From NCBI GenBank assembly GCA_950295325.1, contig OX485809.1, positions 35,905,081 to 35,965,080 on the forward strand: 60,000 bases of DNA. The letters are read 5' to 3'. Below the pieces are notes generated by a model. It saw nothing but the letters and a program-made list of their open reading frames with translations. It was not told the origin of the DNA and did no database searches. This document shows positions 21,215-33,606 of the stretch, in pieces (within the stretch, counting starts at the first letter, position 1; every line of letters begins with the position of its first letter). The position numbers were made by a program, and so were the translations under genes. The stretch is from Polytrichum commune (Eukaryota; Streptophyta; Polytrichopsida; Polytrichales; Polytrichaceae).

Positions 21215-24200
21215 TCACACATTCGTTCGAGGGGAAGTGGCTGTATCTACTCTAGCCTTGGTCTCGATTGGTGGTTCATTAGGAAGCGGGTGTGCCAGTA
21301 AAGGATCATGCTGCTGGAATACCAAGACTGACCCTCGGACCTGGGGTGCCATGAGGGCATCTCCAATGGGACCAAGCTCTGCATACTCTGCATGCCGCTG
21401 AGAAAGCCTTTCCACAAATGGAGTTGGCCTCCTGGACCTGCCGACAAGGACAATATCATAGGTGCGAGTTGTACTCAATCCTAAAACGTCCTTGATAGGA
21501 TCCGAAGAAGTGGACTCTTCGTAAGTAATCTTGTGCGAACTTCCCTCATTGTCAGCAGCAGTTTCCCCTCTTTGTACAAAACGCAATGCATCTTCATCCA
21601 ACTTTCTTTGATGATCTTGGTCCAGCCCAAGCATTGCAAATTGATAAGAGTTATGACGTCCAGGACTTGGTGCACCTAACCTTCCAAGCTCGGATAGTTC
21701 AGTGCCCACTGAAGGAGGACGAGTGAACACATGGTCTTCGCCATTTTCACTGCTCTGGTTGAACCTGATTACATGAAGCTTAATGCCTGGATGCTCAGCC
21801 ATTCGGCAACCGTATGCCAGAGCCTCGCGGTCATCAGGGCCACCAAAGAAATATACCACTGCATTGTGGTCTACACTGCTGGAAGCTACCTGCGTCGAAC
21901 CTCCAACTCCGCGGTCTATGAGAATGGCAACAGAGCAAGGTGCATGTTGAAGAACCTTCTGGTTGACCAACCGAAACCCTGGAGTTGTGTCAAAGTGACC
22001 ATCAAGTCTTGGCGATTTGTGAAAAGGAAGAATGATCATTGCAGATCGCTTATCAGCTGCAGTTGCACAAATATCCTCATGCATGTCCTCAAACCCAGAG
22101 ATTGCAGTCATAGGTCTTACAGTGACCTGTTCAAAAGTACAGTGAGATATTTCAGTAAACTGGCACAAGTCCTGCGTAGTGGGAATAAGAAAGGAAAACG
22201 TCTGTCGAAACTTCAGACGAGGATAATTCCTGCCAAAGCTAACAGAAGAAAGAAAAACAAAACAAACAAAAAACAAAACAAAAAAAATTTCACGTCTCCA
22301 GGCAATACAATCGAAACAAGTCCTTTATCCAGTATTGAGAAATACCTGAATTTACCTGACATAAGCTAACATAATCTGAGCATGTAGTAGATAAGGCTAA
22401 TGAAGAGACACGTACCTTGCTTAGCTGTCCGTATGTTTCAAAAGCAACACCAATTTGATCTTCTGCAGGTAGACGTTGATTAAAGAAGGGACGCCCATCT
22501 TTACGTGCCCGCTGAACAATCAAAATGGAAGATGTACGTTCTGAGAGCTCCATTAAATGCAATATGTACAGACGAAGGGCACGCTTCCGCATACCCCTGG
22601 TCGCTTCTGTGAGGTTGATCATTGCTGGAACATTCTTCATCCCATGCACACATGATAATATCCTCAGGTCATCCTTGGGGTCCTCCATATCCAATTTCCT
22701 TCGAGTGTAAGGAACTTGATTCCTGGCTGGCTTGTACAATGCCATAACCAATGGCGTTGTGATGAATGTTGTGAAAAGAGCCATTAAAACCATGATGGCA
22801 AATGTCTCATCATTCAAAACCTGACCAAAAAGAAGAGAACCATCAGAGTTGGCATTCACATTAAACAAATCTTCGCTCAAAGAGCAATCATCATTGGTGG
22901 AAAAATAAATAATTCCTGACCACATTTTTACCCTCCAAAAAAGCGACTGACAATCTTTTCAAGTGAATACAGAAGAAATGGAAAACAACTCACCCCTCGA
23001 TCCTTGCCGATGTTGAGGACGATGAGTTCCACCAACCCCTTGGTGTTCATGAGGACACCCAACGTAATTGCCTTCCGGGTGCCGACTTTGGATGCCTTTG
23101 CAGCCAAGAAAGTTCCAGTAATTTTCCCAGCACAGGCAACTGTGATGACAAGCACCAAGAGACCTCCTGATCTTGCACCATGAATGGTGCCAATATTGGT
23201 CTTCAATCCACTTGATGCAAAATAGAGGGGCAACATGAGAATGGTGACAAAATCTTCCAACTTTTCCACTAAAGCTCCTGCGAAATGGCCTTCCTTTGGG
23301 ATAACAAGGCCAAACAAAAATGCTCCAAAAATTGAGTGGATTCCAATCGCATCGGTGCAAAATCCAGCAACTAAAACTCCACCTAGTGTCAAGGCTACAA
23401 CAACTTCCTTGACAGGCTCGTTCTCAGGTGAACGCCCTGCTACCCAGACCATGAATGGCTGGATAACAACAAACATGACAACAGTAAATGCTATTCCACA
23501 AAGTAGAACCCATGCAACAATTGCAGGGCTCTTGCTGGAGCCAGACAGGGCAACAGCCAATGCCAAAAGAACCCACGCTACCACGTCATTAACTGCAGCA
23601 GCGGACATAGCCAACTGCCCCACTTCTGTGGTGAGGAGCTTCCTTTCAGCAAGAATCCGAGCAAGTACTGGGAATGCAGTAATGGACATTGCCACTCCCA
23701 TAAACACTAGAAATGGGGCAAATTTTCCCTCTGTGGCAATGGTATTATGCAGGACGAATGAGACCCCAACGCCTGCGACAAAAGGTAGACTGATCCCTGC
23801 GGCAGCAATGGCCAAGGCATGTCCTCCTGTTTTCCGGATTTGTTTAAGATCAAGCTCCAACCCCACCATGAACAAGAAGAACAGAAGTCCCATGTCTGCA
23901 AAAACCTCTAGAATAATGACACTCTGTGTCGGGAAAATTGTGGTTATATAATTGGTGTTTCGACCAAAAGCAGAAGGTCCGAGCAAAATTCCACCCTGCA
24001 TGCCAAATAAACTCAGTTAGAAACTCAATGTAGCCCCTCGATATTCAAGAGATGACCTAGGACATCAAGATTGACAATTCGGCTTGAACACCTACTGACA
24101 ACACTTCAAAACAAACAAGGATTTACAACACAGGAGTTGAAATAAGGTAAAATTTGCCTGGATTTGGCATATCAATCATCCATCACAACTACAACAAGTA

Positions 24201-24967
24201 GAAGGTAGAACAAATCATCTTTCGCAGAAAATCATCTTGAACATAAGCCTGAAGAATCAGGACAGTGTATTCGAATATGAGTTGTATTAACTTCGTTAGA
24301 GATGGAGGGAAGGAAGGGCTGCGTAAGACCCCACACCAGAGGACGCCAAGTTTAACCAAATTCCCAGTAGCAACGTGCAATATCGATGCCTTTAGTATGC
24401 ACGGAGGGGATTATAGCCAGATTAACATGAACCAGACTCAACGAAGTTCATCACAACTTCCAAGACGACCAGAGGAAACAAATGATCAGGTATTTAGAAC
24501 TCGTGACCTCAAAGCCTGGCATTATGTAGATGACTATGCATGCGGAAGGCTACCATAATGAATGTTTCGCCTCCGAACCTATCAAGGTCAGAAAGGAAAC
24601 ATGCAAGCACGAAACTAAACCATATAGCCTACTTTCGCGTCATCAGATAACCCTGGTATCTTCACAAATATCGCTACTATTTATCGGCTTGCTATTCTCA
24701 GTGACTGACATCATCGAAAGCGAAACTTTGCATAACGACTTAATTGAAGGATCTGTGTGAAGGAATGGAGGAACTTACAATAATCTCAGCAATAACACGT
24801 GGCTGTTTGATAGGCTTCAAAACGAACGCCAATGCCCGCGTGATAAAGAGGACGATGCAGATCTGGATGATGAGTAACGGAAGAGCGAAGTGTATGGGGA
24901 CATCCCCCTGCCACACTCCATTCGATGTGGCTGACATCGTCTTGCACGTTCCATTAGTAAGCGCCAT
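21215..24967 (-). CDS. Cation/H+ antiporter, CHX17-20 group (CHX18-like)
   Basis: Four coding exons: 24967-24779, 23995-22994, 22820-22416 and 22126-21215. All introns are GT-AG and phase 0, giving 835 residues, close to the usual 800-850. Exon 1 starts [10 protein letters not shown]; the nearer ATG at 24967 fits family N-termini better than the one at 24985. Residues about 25-440 form the Na+/H+ exchanger domain with about 12 membrane segments: [40 protein letters not shown], and the conserved Asn-Asp in [20 protein letters not shown] (about 199-200), thought to handle the ions. [18 protein letters not shown] ends the membrane part. The soluble C-terminal half has USP-like segments ([27 protein letters not shown]). 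CHX proteins of this group move K+ in exchange for H+ in endomembranes and influence pH and K+ balance. No broken frame. The exact paralogue number is not certain. Confidence 0.93.
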
Positions 24968-25850
24968 GATGCTTCGTGTCCACACTTCTCAAGAATGTCT
25001 CCAACTCTCAAGCCACGGCTCCCTAAAACTTCTCAACACCTAAAGCTACACCACTTCTTGACGAAGTTCATATAAACTGAACCAACTAATGGTCAGAACG
25101 AAGAATAATGTACTGCAAACGGCGACCTTCCATCTTGCTGATCAGTAATATAACAACTCCTGGAATGGAACGCACTCCCTTTCCTACCGAATTCAAAACC
25201 ACGGCCGATCGCCAGGCTCCCCTTCGAGATACATGTAGATACCTACCTTCAACTTCCTTCGCTCTCTTCCCTAGACCTCCCGGATTATTGAGCACCACTT
25301 GCACTTAAAATAATCCTCCAATTTAAACGACAATGAGGAATGCCCGCGGACAATAAATTCCTCTCAAATGTACCTAAACTCCTCTACCTTCGAAAAATTC
25401 GCACGCAATTGCCTTGCACCTCAAACCACTACACCTCACGCTATCTCAACCCCGATGATACTCCAGTTCGGTTCTCTCTCCCCTTCGCTACCGATTGGGT
25501 GGGCCGGGCCAACACCACCGCAGACCTCACTGCCACTCCAAACCACGCCTCGAAACAGACTGACACGAACGTAGGAGCGCTGCAACAAAACGGACCTGCG
25601 GTAATCACTGACACGAATTGTCGAAATTCTACAGCACTCCAACCTCCAACGATCTCTAAAACCTTACCTAATTCGATAACGAAAGGCACGGGATGAGAAA
25701 ATGAGCACCATAGATTGCGAGAGTGAATTATACGGGTAGCAGAGATCAAGAGCGAAGGGATTGGCGAAGGTCCAGAGAAGAAAGGGAGAGAGGAGCGAGC
25801 GAGCGAGCGGCTTTTGTAGCGATGGCGTTGCGAAAGTTTGCGAGGGTTGG
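24968..25850 (-). promoter_or_regulatory. Probable 5' leader and leader intron of the CHX gene
   Basis: On the minus strand a pyrimidine-rich stretch (ctcgctcctctctccctttc near 25790) leads to a strong donor, TTAG|GTAAGG, at 25677. An acceptor such as GTAGCTTTAG near 25034 lies shortly before the ATG at 24967. This fits a leader exon at about 25678-25850 and an intron of about 640 bp. The position is inferred; no transcript evidence. Confidence 0.4.
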
Positions 25851-27889
25851 CCGAGACTTTGAAAGGAGGAAGGGAGGGGGGGGATGGATTGTATGCGACG
25901 AAAACGAGTTGGATGAAGGAACCTATCATCTAGTAGGTAGCATATGTGGAGATGAGATACGGTGGATGATAACATCTTTCATCCAGTGGCAATGGCGGTT
26001 CTGACTCCGGGAGTCGGTGCGTGCTCTTGGGTCGGAGACGATTTGGGAAAGGGCATAATCACGGGCGAAGAAAAGGGCCCGTGATTCTCCTACCATGTGA
26101 GGTAATCTGAGAGTTGCCAAACTTAGAGCTAAAGTTACTCCATTCTATGCAAGTGGGAGTTATTTTTCTTATTTTTTACATAATCTATAATACAACATAA
26201 ATAGGTACATACACAGCATCACATTAACCAAAAAGCAAGGGGTTGAAGAAGACACTTGTTACTAGTGTAATCAACATGACGAACTGACTGCCACACTAAA
26301 TGTTGTATTTTATGTGATTGTGGTAGCTTTTCTAGTGACACTTCCTATGAATAAGTCTACAAATATTGTCATCCCAACTTACTTTCAGTTCATCCAAATG
26401 CCAATCATCATACCAAAGTTTGGCGTATTATGTATTCTAACATTTTATGTAATGAAATGTTGTCATGGATGATTGGAATTTGGATGAGAGTTCACTCAGT
26501 AAGCGGCAACATGTGCAACATTGTAAAATCTACGATGCCCAAAACCAAATAACAAGAAATGACAAATAATGTTAGGTATGCATTTAGTGTTGGTGGCATT
26601 ACATGGGTAGTTTACAATTAGTATTGAGCAAGACAAATAGGATTGGTGACACTAAACACAATATTTAGTGTAGTCACAAAGGAACCGGTTGAGTTTGAAA
26701 ATAACCGGTTGAAGTTTAAATCTCTAGGAAATTTACCACTCGTTTTAGAGGAATTTAGAGAGTATACCTCAATTCAATCAAGGAAAACCAAAACATGTCG
26801 ACATGAAACCAATTGGACTTGCAAACACTAGGATCTCAAGTGATTATGTCCAAAACAATCCCCCGACATTGGTGACGATAATAGGACATGAATATGAAAC
26901 ATTGAAACAAACCATTCAGGGCCCTTCCTACCACTAGCAATTACTCCTATCATGTGTCTACCATATCATTTTCCCAACACCGGTTGCTATTACTCCTACT
27001 ACCACTAGTGGCTACTAACGACTATCTACCAAATTCCATCTAGTCAAATGTGTTGTGCCACTTTCTATGGGGTTTTTTTTCCTACCCGTAAAGTGATGTC
27101 AACTACCTTAGATGTACCGGTAGTTTGACCTCATCCCTTAAGTGCATGAATCGACCATGCATACATTCATGAGGTTACCCAAGTAGTTAGGCCACTCCTC
27201 TTTTTCCCAGTAGTATACATTGTATTGGTTCCTGACCCTCTCCCATTGTTTTAATTAGAGAGGTCCATACGAAGCCTCTACACCCTCTAGTGTCACGTTA
27301 ACACTAAGGGTGTATCCATTATAGGTATTCTTATCTCAAATTTCCTATACTTTTGAACCTACCCAATCCCTTCTAGTTCTTTCCACTACCTTAAATAGTG
27401 CAATCTCTTGATTAAATATTGTTTTCTACCACCTCAAGTATTCTTTCAAGCTACTTCATTTTCTTGGCATAATCAAGTATTACCAACATTTCTTTGAACC
27501 AACATTTATAATCCTCGGTATCACTAACAATACGTACATTTTCAAGAAATACGCTAATTGTCTAACAATCCTTAACTAAATCATATACACTACCATCTTC
27601 ACAGACTTCCAACAAACATCTCCACACCTTTATTCAAAATGATAACCAAACTTACGAAACCTTCATACAAAACCGGTCACACTTAACATTGTTCACTCCT
27701 CACTTGAATATTGCTTTTCCTTCTTATCTCAACTCCCTACCTCTAGTCTTTAGCCACACCTTGAGCAATGGCACTTTCTCTCTTGTCCTTATTTAATCCC
27801 CTTTTCTCGACTAACCCTTACCCCTTCCTATTTACTCTATTTTTATGGTTATCTCAAAATATAACTTCTATTTGCCGTGAACAATTACC
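25851..27889. other. Intergenic; promoter side of CHX, then AT-rich DNA
   Basis: 25851-26100 is likely the CHX promoter region. 26668-26880 is one arm of a dispersed repeat that also forms the palindrome at 48660-49072. The rest, 26890-27890, is AT- and C-rich DNA without recognisable genes. Confidence 0.4.
26668..26880 (+). repeat. Single arm of the accggttgaag repeat
   Basis: Contains aaccggttgagtttgaaaataaccgg, then ggacttgcaaacactaggat. It matches 48670-48860 (plus) and the reverse complement of 48870-49072. A short further piece lies at 35637-35685 in reverse orientation. Confidence 0.7.
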
Positions 27890-29855
27890 TTGAACTGTGA
27901 TGAGGTTACTTCAATTGACAATAAGAGTTGGTTGACGATTCATGTGTATGTGGTGAGCAATTGGGCGAGGCAACCCATGATGATATGTCTCCAACGGATT
28001 GTGAGTGGGGCTAGTGTGGACAACTTGACCACCATGATCATGGATGGCTTGGCAGAAGGAGGAGGACTTGGAAGGGAAGTCATTACAAAGAAGTTGTTTT
28101 GGTTTGGTTTGGATGGAGTGGCCACATTCCAAGGTGCAAGAACAAGTGTCACAAAACAAATGAAGGACAATTATGCTTTTCTTTTTTTTCTTTTTTTTTG
28201 TATTGGAGTCCATTGCATGGCCCATAGATGCAACCTTGCTTTCAAGAGCCTTAGCAGTTTGGGGATTATGAAGATTGAAGACTTGCTTCAATCAACTCAT
28301 TCATACCTTGCCCAATCACCTAAGCGGCACTTGGAGTTTGTGAAATTTGCGGACATGATGGAGACCCATGGGTTGAAAATGTTGCGTAACATGAAGACTC
28401 ATTGGATCTCTTTGTTGGAGGCTCTCAAGAGGGTTTTATCTGAGTATCACGTTCTACTTGCTAAGATGGCCCAAGACGTGACACAAACACATCCACCGAG
28501 GTAACCTTTTTTCTTTTTTCTATATGGGTTGTTTTGTTTTGTTATTTTGTTTGAAGTCCTTGTTGGTTTGGGCTTCTTAGAGGTGCTCAATTGTCTTCGT
28601 TGTGTTGCAAGTGGCTAATTAGGAATTTTGACCCTTATATTGTAGTTTATGAAGCGTTGGCTTGTCTTCAAGCTCCTAGTTTACGTTGATCTCCCCAGAT
28701 TGGGCCAACTTTGTGGTTGCAAATGTGTAGTTTTGAGATAGAAGTGCAAGTTTAGACTTAAGATGCTAGATTGGTTCCAATTTGTGGTTGTATGTGGGTT
28801 AATGTGGGCTAGGGTTGTGAGTTTACAACTTCAAATGCCCAATTTGGGTCCAATTTGTGGTTGTGAGTGGATTGATTCGGGCTAGGATTACAAGTTTACA
28901 CTTAAGATGTCATATTGGGTCCCACATTGTGGTTGTATGTAGATTGTGCAGGCATGCTACAAGTTGATAGCATAACCATATGCTCTATTGGGCATATGCT
29001 TCCTCTTGCCTCTTTTGGAGTGCATTGACAATCTTCTCACATTTGCCAAAACATGGATGTGTTTGTTTGTGACATGGTTGCAGCTATTAAGGTGTGCCAA
29101 ACCTAGTTGTACACTTTGCATTGCGACAAGAGCAACGCATTTAGCACCGATGAATCCTAGCCGTTCAAGAATTTGTTGGATTTCTCTCATGAGACCATCC
29201 ACACCAAGTGGGTTTCCGATCTCAAAGGGTGATAGGAAAGACCTTGTATTCGTCGTGAATGGACACAACTTGTGGGCAACACACATGAAGGAAGGATTGG
29301 ATGATCCCATTGTGGTGGATCGAGAGATGTGGTTGGACTTGGTTGCACAAGTGAATTTAAAATGCACTTGTACATCGTTGTGCATTTGCAAATGCTTGAT
29401 CCACCTAATTGTCTTCACACGCATTATGAATACCTTACTTGTAAACATCCTTTGCTAAATATGTTGTGGTTTTGTTCCTGTAGATGTAGCCACACAACTC
29501 ATCAATGAGTTGGATGCTTATTTCCCGCAACAATCGGTGCCTTAATGCTTTGGGTGTTGTATGCCCCCAATATTGGATGCAAGAGGGGTGCAAGGAGTCT
29601 TTTGGTAAACACCTCGATATCTTGAATCCTAGTTGCCTCTTAACCCACTACATGGCAAAGTATGTGAAACTTGCGGAGATTGCAATTGTCCATGTCCCAG
29701 GGAGTGTAGAAGATGAGAGATGCTTTTCTAGCTTGAGCTTCTTGAAGAACAAGCTTCATAACTCCCTTCATGAGCACCTCCCATTGGTAGTAGGCATGTA
29801 CTCTCTCAAAAGTTCTTTGCCTTGGAAGATTTTCCATACGACATCACCTTTTTGA
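27890..29855 (+). pseudogene. hAT-type transposase-derived gene (ZNF862-like), broken
   Basis: Part 1 (27890-28500) reads DEVTSIDNKSWLTIHVYVVS, FGLDGVATFQGARTSVTKQM, VHCMAHRCNLAFKSL and TLRNMKTHWISLLEALKRV-like text: the hAT RNase H-like core with its C-x-x-H and R/H-W motifs. A donor (GAG|GTAACC) closes it. Part 2 (about 28952-29370) carries LLECIDNLLTFAKT and, after two opposite frame changes, VVNGHNLWATHMKEG. Part 3 (29484-29855) holds the dimerisation region VPGSVEDERCFSSLSFLKNK and LPLVVGMYS, after one further frameshift. A T-rich insertion (FLFFLFF) precedes VHCMAH. The N-terminal zinc finger is not seen. It descends from a hAT transposase; with its frameshifts it is not functional as it stands. 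Confidence 0.75.
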
Positions 29856-29869
29856 CATGTGGATGGGTT

Positions 29870-30660
29870 CAATAGAGCGTATGAGGCATTGTGTGTAGTA
29901 GGTGATTATGTAGGACATACGAACGGCTCATGGAGACAAACATTCAACCTCATGTTTGTAGAAGTTGAACAACTTTGAGCCATGCAAAAATTGCACAAAT
30001 GATGTCTTTTTCTTTTTCTTTTTTCTTTTTGCCCATTTTGTTGCAAGGTGGCAATGTTGTATTTGTACAACGTAACTCATGTGCACACTTCACTTAGGTT
30101 TGTGCTTTTGTTTTTGTGTTGTCAAAACTCAAACTGAAGCCAACTAGCTTTGTTGCTCCCATATGTATAGCCATCACTTGTTTCTATATCAAAGAGGAAG
30201 GGGACATATTGTAAAGTCCAAGAACCGGTTGGAGCAACCCCATACCACATAAAATATAATTAAAAAATTAAAAAAAAAAACCGTAATCACATAGTCCTTC
30301 CCAATAAATTTCTAGAAGTGCCACATATATGACTCCCCCAAAAGAATTACCGAAGCCTTTTCATTACAAAATACGTGATCGCTAGAGTAGCCTTCACTAG
30401 GCCCATAGTGGTGTGGTGGCCATGACACATAGTTTTCTAAACCGAAGAAGAATGGGCTGCCTACCAGGGTGTATGTTTGACAAATTTCATGTGACGTTCA
30501 ACCTCAAATCCAAAGTGTCACGTGACGTTTTCAAAAAAAAAAAAAAATGTCAATTGACATCTACATTTTATTTCAAAATGTCACCTCAATTTTTGGCTTA
30601 CACAATATTTTAGAAAACTAATATTTTGAATAATAATAAAACAAACTTGATTTGTAACAA
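29870..30660. other. AT-rich intergenic DNA between two hAT relics
   Basis: Contains an A15 run at about 30534-30547 and a perfect 12-bp palindrome tgtcaattgaca at about 30548. No gene. Element ends for either hAT copy could lie here, but no matching terminal repeats were found. Confidence 0.35.
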
Positions 30661-30672
30661 AAATAATAAAAA

Positions 30673-32586
30673 TCAATCGAGCGTAAGTATTCTTCGGTCT
30701 CGCGTGTTTCTCCAAATGTTGAAGATGGTAGCCCAATCCATTGCATCCACTTCAAGCCCACAGAGAGAAACCCGCATAAGAGCATCAAGGGTTTTCAAGT
30801 TCAACCTATTGCGCAAGTGGCTTTTGATTGCATTTTGTTTGGAAAATCCTCTCTCACAAATAGCTATACTTGATGGAATGAGTATAATTTTTTGCCAAAG
30901 TTGCATAAGTTTAGGCCAATTTGTATGCCATTCCAAATTGCTACCACATATGCACCAAGCCTCAAATATCGTTTTGTTCTCACACTCATGTCGAAGTGTT
31001 TCCGTAAATTCCCAGAGTTCTCCCTTACACATGTCACTCTCTTCTTCAGTGTATTGAAACTTCAACAATATTCTTTCGAGCCACAATTCGGTATTTGTGA
31101 TTCGGTCACTATCATTGCTTGGATAATTACGAGGGCTGAAAAGTTTGGCCGCACTGAATATTGGAAGGTCTGGGAAATGATCGTTCAAAGCATGAACAAC
31201 TCTTTGCACATAAGATGCACCCAACAATACACATTGTTGTAATTCATTGGGCCCATCAATTGCCAATGCATGAATAATACGATCTCCTGTATTATTTTCA
31301 TAACTCAATTGAAGATTTTCTGCAGATTCTCTCAAGAATTTTCCCAAATTCTTGCTTGTACGACCAAACATAGGTCCATTCCCGGATGAAAAATGACGTG
31401 ATAAAATTGAAATGGTGATATCGATGGTTGCACTAATAGTTGTGATATCAACCATATCATACTGAAATTTGATATTCAATTTATTCAACTCTTGTAAAAC
31501 ATCCACAAGTAAGTTCAAATAAAAATGAAATTTGAAAGAACACATAATCTCATACCAATGTGGTTCTTCATCTCTGAACAATTCCAATAATGCCGGCATG
31601 CACTGTAGTAAGCGGGTCATAACATTACCTCGAGAAAACCACCGTACTGTATGAATTTGTAAAACCACTACATAATCTTCTTCAAATACATCTTTCAACA
31701 ATCGTTTCAGCTCATTGCGTCGATTTGTACTACGGCCCACCCACTCATAAACTTTGTTGGCAAAACGATCCAACATTTGAAAATCTGGAAAAGATCTAGT
31801 TGCATCTCCTGCAGCTAAAGCCTCACGATGTGCAATACAATGCACATTTATGAGAGTTGGAACCTCTGCACGCATTCTAGCTGCTAGTCCTGTATGATGT
31901 CCCGTCATACTAGAAACCCCATCAGTGGCTAGAGCTACTTGTTTTAGAGGCATCCAATGCATTTTCTCCAATAATCCAGTAACAACTTGATACATAGATT
32001 CAGCTGTACCATCTCGAAGAGCCAAAAGCTCAACAAATCTTGTAACATGAGGTCCTTTCCCATTATTTGATAAATAAACAACATAAACAATCAAATGTTG
32101 TTCAAGAGTTCGATCAGTGACTTCATCTATCATCAAAGAAAAAATTGGAGAGGATTGCGCCTCTGATAAAAGTTTATCATTGAGATATTTTGAAATTGCC
32201 CATAAAAATTCTAATGTTGCATATCCTGAAGTATATGAACCATATTCATCATTGACAGGCATATTTGGAGTTTGTAGTAGTGAAAGCAATTGGCATGTAT
32301 CTTGATAAGTCAATATTGAACGATCATTCCATACTGTAAAATATAAAACTTTCATCACAGTGATGATTCTTGATTGTTCTCTATCTATCATGACATTCAA
32401 CCCTTGAATCACTGGAGGTGCATTTGCACGTTGAGGAAAATGTATATCCTCCCAACGAGTTACCGAATGTTTGTGATCAACACTCTTTTCATGAACCTTG
32501 ACAGCTGATTTTTGTAAACTTTTGCAACCAATGCATGTCCCCCATCTGGATTCAACACGCATTTCTTGGCAAGCAACGCATTTCAT
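30673..32586 (-). CDS. hAT superfamily transposase, nearly intact (KIAA1586/ZNF862-type)
   Basis: 637 residues without a stop. The N-terminus has a zinc-finger-like set: Cys3, Cys6, Cys18, Cys21, His32, His38. The catalytic fold shows LMIDEVTD (Asp154), ALATDGVSSMTGH (Asp222) and VHCIAHREAL (Cys250, His253), then TVRWFSRGNVMTRL (R-W motif). The hAT dimerisation region near residues 570-600 reads PSSIAICERGFSKQNAIKSH LRNRLN, with its Glu. hAT transposases cut and paste elements with 8-bp target duplications. Its start overlaps the stop of the upstream frame 32909-32583 by four bases (ATGA), and one base would fuse the two. No terminal inverted repeats were found, so a domesticated gene is possible, but simple recent transposon origin is likelier. 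Confidence 0.85.
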   Translation of the reverse strand: MKCVACQEMRVESRWGTCIGCKSLQKSAVKVHEKSVDHKHSVTRWEDIHFPQRANAPPVIQGLNVMIDREQSRIITVMKVLYFTVWNDRSILTYQDTCQLLSLLQTPNMPVNDEYGSYTSGYATLEFLWAISKYLNDKLLSEAQSSPIFSLMIDEVTDRTLEQHLIVYVVYLSNNGKGPHVTRFVELLALRDGTAESMYQVVTGLLEKMHWMPLKQVALATDGVSSMTGHHTGLAARMRAEVPTLINVHCIAHREALAAGDATRSFPDFQMLDRFANKVYEWVGRSTNRRNELKRLLKDVFEEDYVVVLQIHTVRWFSRGNVMTRLLQCMPALLELFRDEEPHWYEIMCSFKFHFYLNLLVDVLQELNKLNIKFQYDMVDITTISATIDITISILSRHFSSGNGPMFGRTSKNLGKFLRESAENLQLSYENNTGDRIIHALAIDGPNELQQCVLLGASYVQRVVHALNDHFPDLPIFSAAKLFSPRNYPSNDSDRITNTELWLERILLKFQYTEEESDMCKGELWEFTETLRHECENKTIFEAWCICGSNLEWHTNWPKLMQLWQKIILIPSSIAICERGFSKQNAIKSHLRNRLNLKTLDALMRVSLCGLEVDAMDWATIFNIWRNTRDRRILTLD

Positions 32587-32909
32587 AAAACTTGTTGCTG
32601 GCCCATCATTTGGTCTATAATGTAATAACCATGGCCTACCAATTTTCCATGAAGCCTTAAAAACTCTTCGATTATTGATTGTTGATTGGGAATGACATGA
32701 GCAGGTTCTCGAATTACATCATTTCCAACATCATCATCTGATTGAGATTCACTCTCATTATTCATGTTGAGAGAATAAATTTCATGTTCAAATCCTGGAG
32801 TTTGTTGAGATGACTGAAATGAAGATTGAGAAGACACTCTTCCACCAAAAATCTCATTCAAATTAAGTTGACGAGCTCTTCCACGGTTGTTGTTACTTTC
32901 AGAAGCCAT
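32583..32909 (-). CDS. N-terminal part of the hAT transposase, out of frame with the rest
   Basis: 108 residues starting MASESNNNRGRARQLNLNEI, rich in Ser, Gln and Asn with an acidic run (SESQSDDDVGNDV), ending FLRLHGKLVGHGYYIIDQMM GQQQVL. The last part looks folded and leads straight into the Cys-rich start MKCVAC of the next frame, so it is probably the same protein split by a one-base indel. Alternatively, translation could restart at the overlapping ATGA. The low-complexity part is usual for transposase N-termini. Confidence 0.6.
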   Translation of the reverse strand: MASESNNNRGRARQLNLNEIFGGRVSSQSSFQSSQQTPGFEHEIYSLNMNNESESQSDDDVGNDVIREPAHVIPNQQSIIEEFLRLHGKLVGHGYYIIDQMMGQQQVL

Positions 32910-33606
32910 ATGTTATGTCTGCAAAATAATTCAATTCTAATCATATAAATTTAATACACTCATCAACAAACAACATTCAAATTTCATTCTTATCCAATAA
33001 TAAGTCAGTGAAAATTCCCCTACAATATGTTTTCAAATTCACAAAGCCTTTACATCATGAAAAGAATCCTGAACAATCTAATTTCAATGTGATGTTGGTG
33101 ACGCCCTTGAATATGTAGAATCACAAAGGCAAATTAAAAATAGAATGATTAATTTTATTCACAGTCACAAAGACTACACAATGCAAAGTGGAATTTTGTA
33201 AACAATTCATAAATTAAGAAACATGAATTTTGTAAACAAATCATAAACCCCAACTTATGTATTGAATCCATCATGAATCTAGCCAAGGAAAAACAAGCTT
33301 CAAACAAAATTGGCATCCCTATTCACAAGTTATGTTTCCAACTTCATGAAGGCTTGACATTATAGAAAAAAAAACCCTACTTATGTGAATTTCAATATGC
33401 AGATGTTGAGTGAAATCCCGCCAGTGCATCGAATTACAAAGACAAATTAGGAAAATAGTGATTAACTTTATTCACAATCATAAAAACTACACAATTCAAA
33501 GTGAAATTTCCACAGAAGCTCCACCAAACCATATACAACACTGAAGGGGGAAAACTAGCCTTTCCACTGTATCAGAACAAAGTGCGCTACTGTATCATAA
33601 CAAATT
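32910..33606. other. AT-rich DNA upstream of the hAT gene
   Basis: No gene. Two similar passages occur (33118-33190 and 33430-33500: caaattaaaaatagaatgat / caaattaggaaaatagtgat, each followed by ttcacaatcataaaaactacacaat-like text), suggesting an old local duplication of about 310 bp spacing. Confidence 0.45.

Noticed and set aside
21731-22369. 212-codon plus-strand frame
   Set aside because: Antisense of CHX exon 4 and intron; no protein features, lysine/asparagine-rich tail from an A-rich intron.
23235-23951. 238-codon plus-strand frame
   Set aside because: Antisense shadow of CHX exon 2; the minus strand has clear membrane-protein homology.
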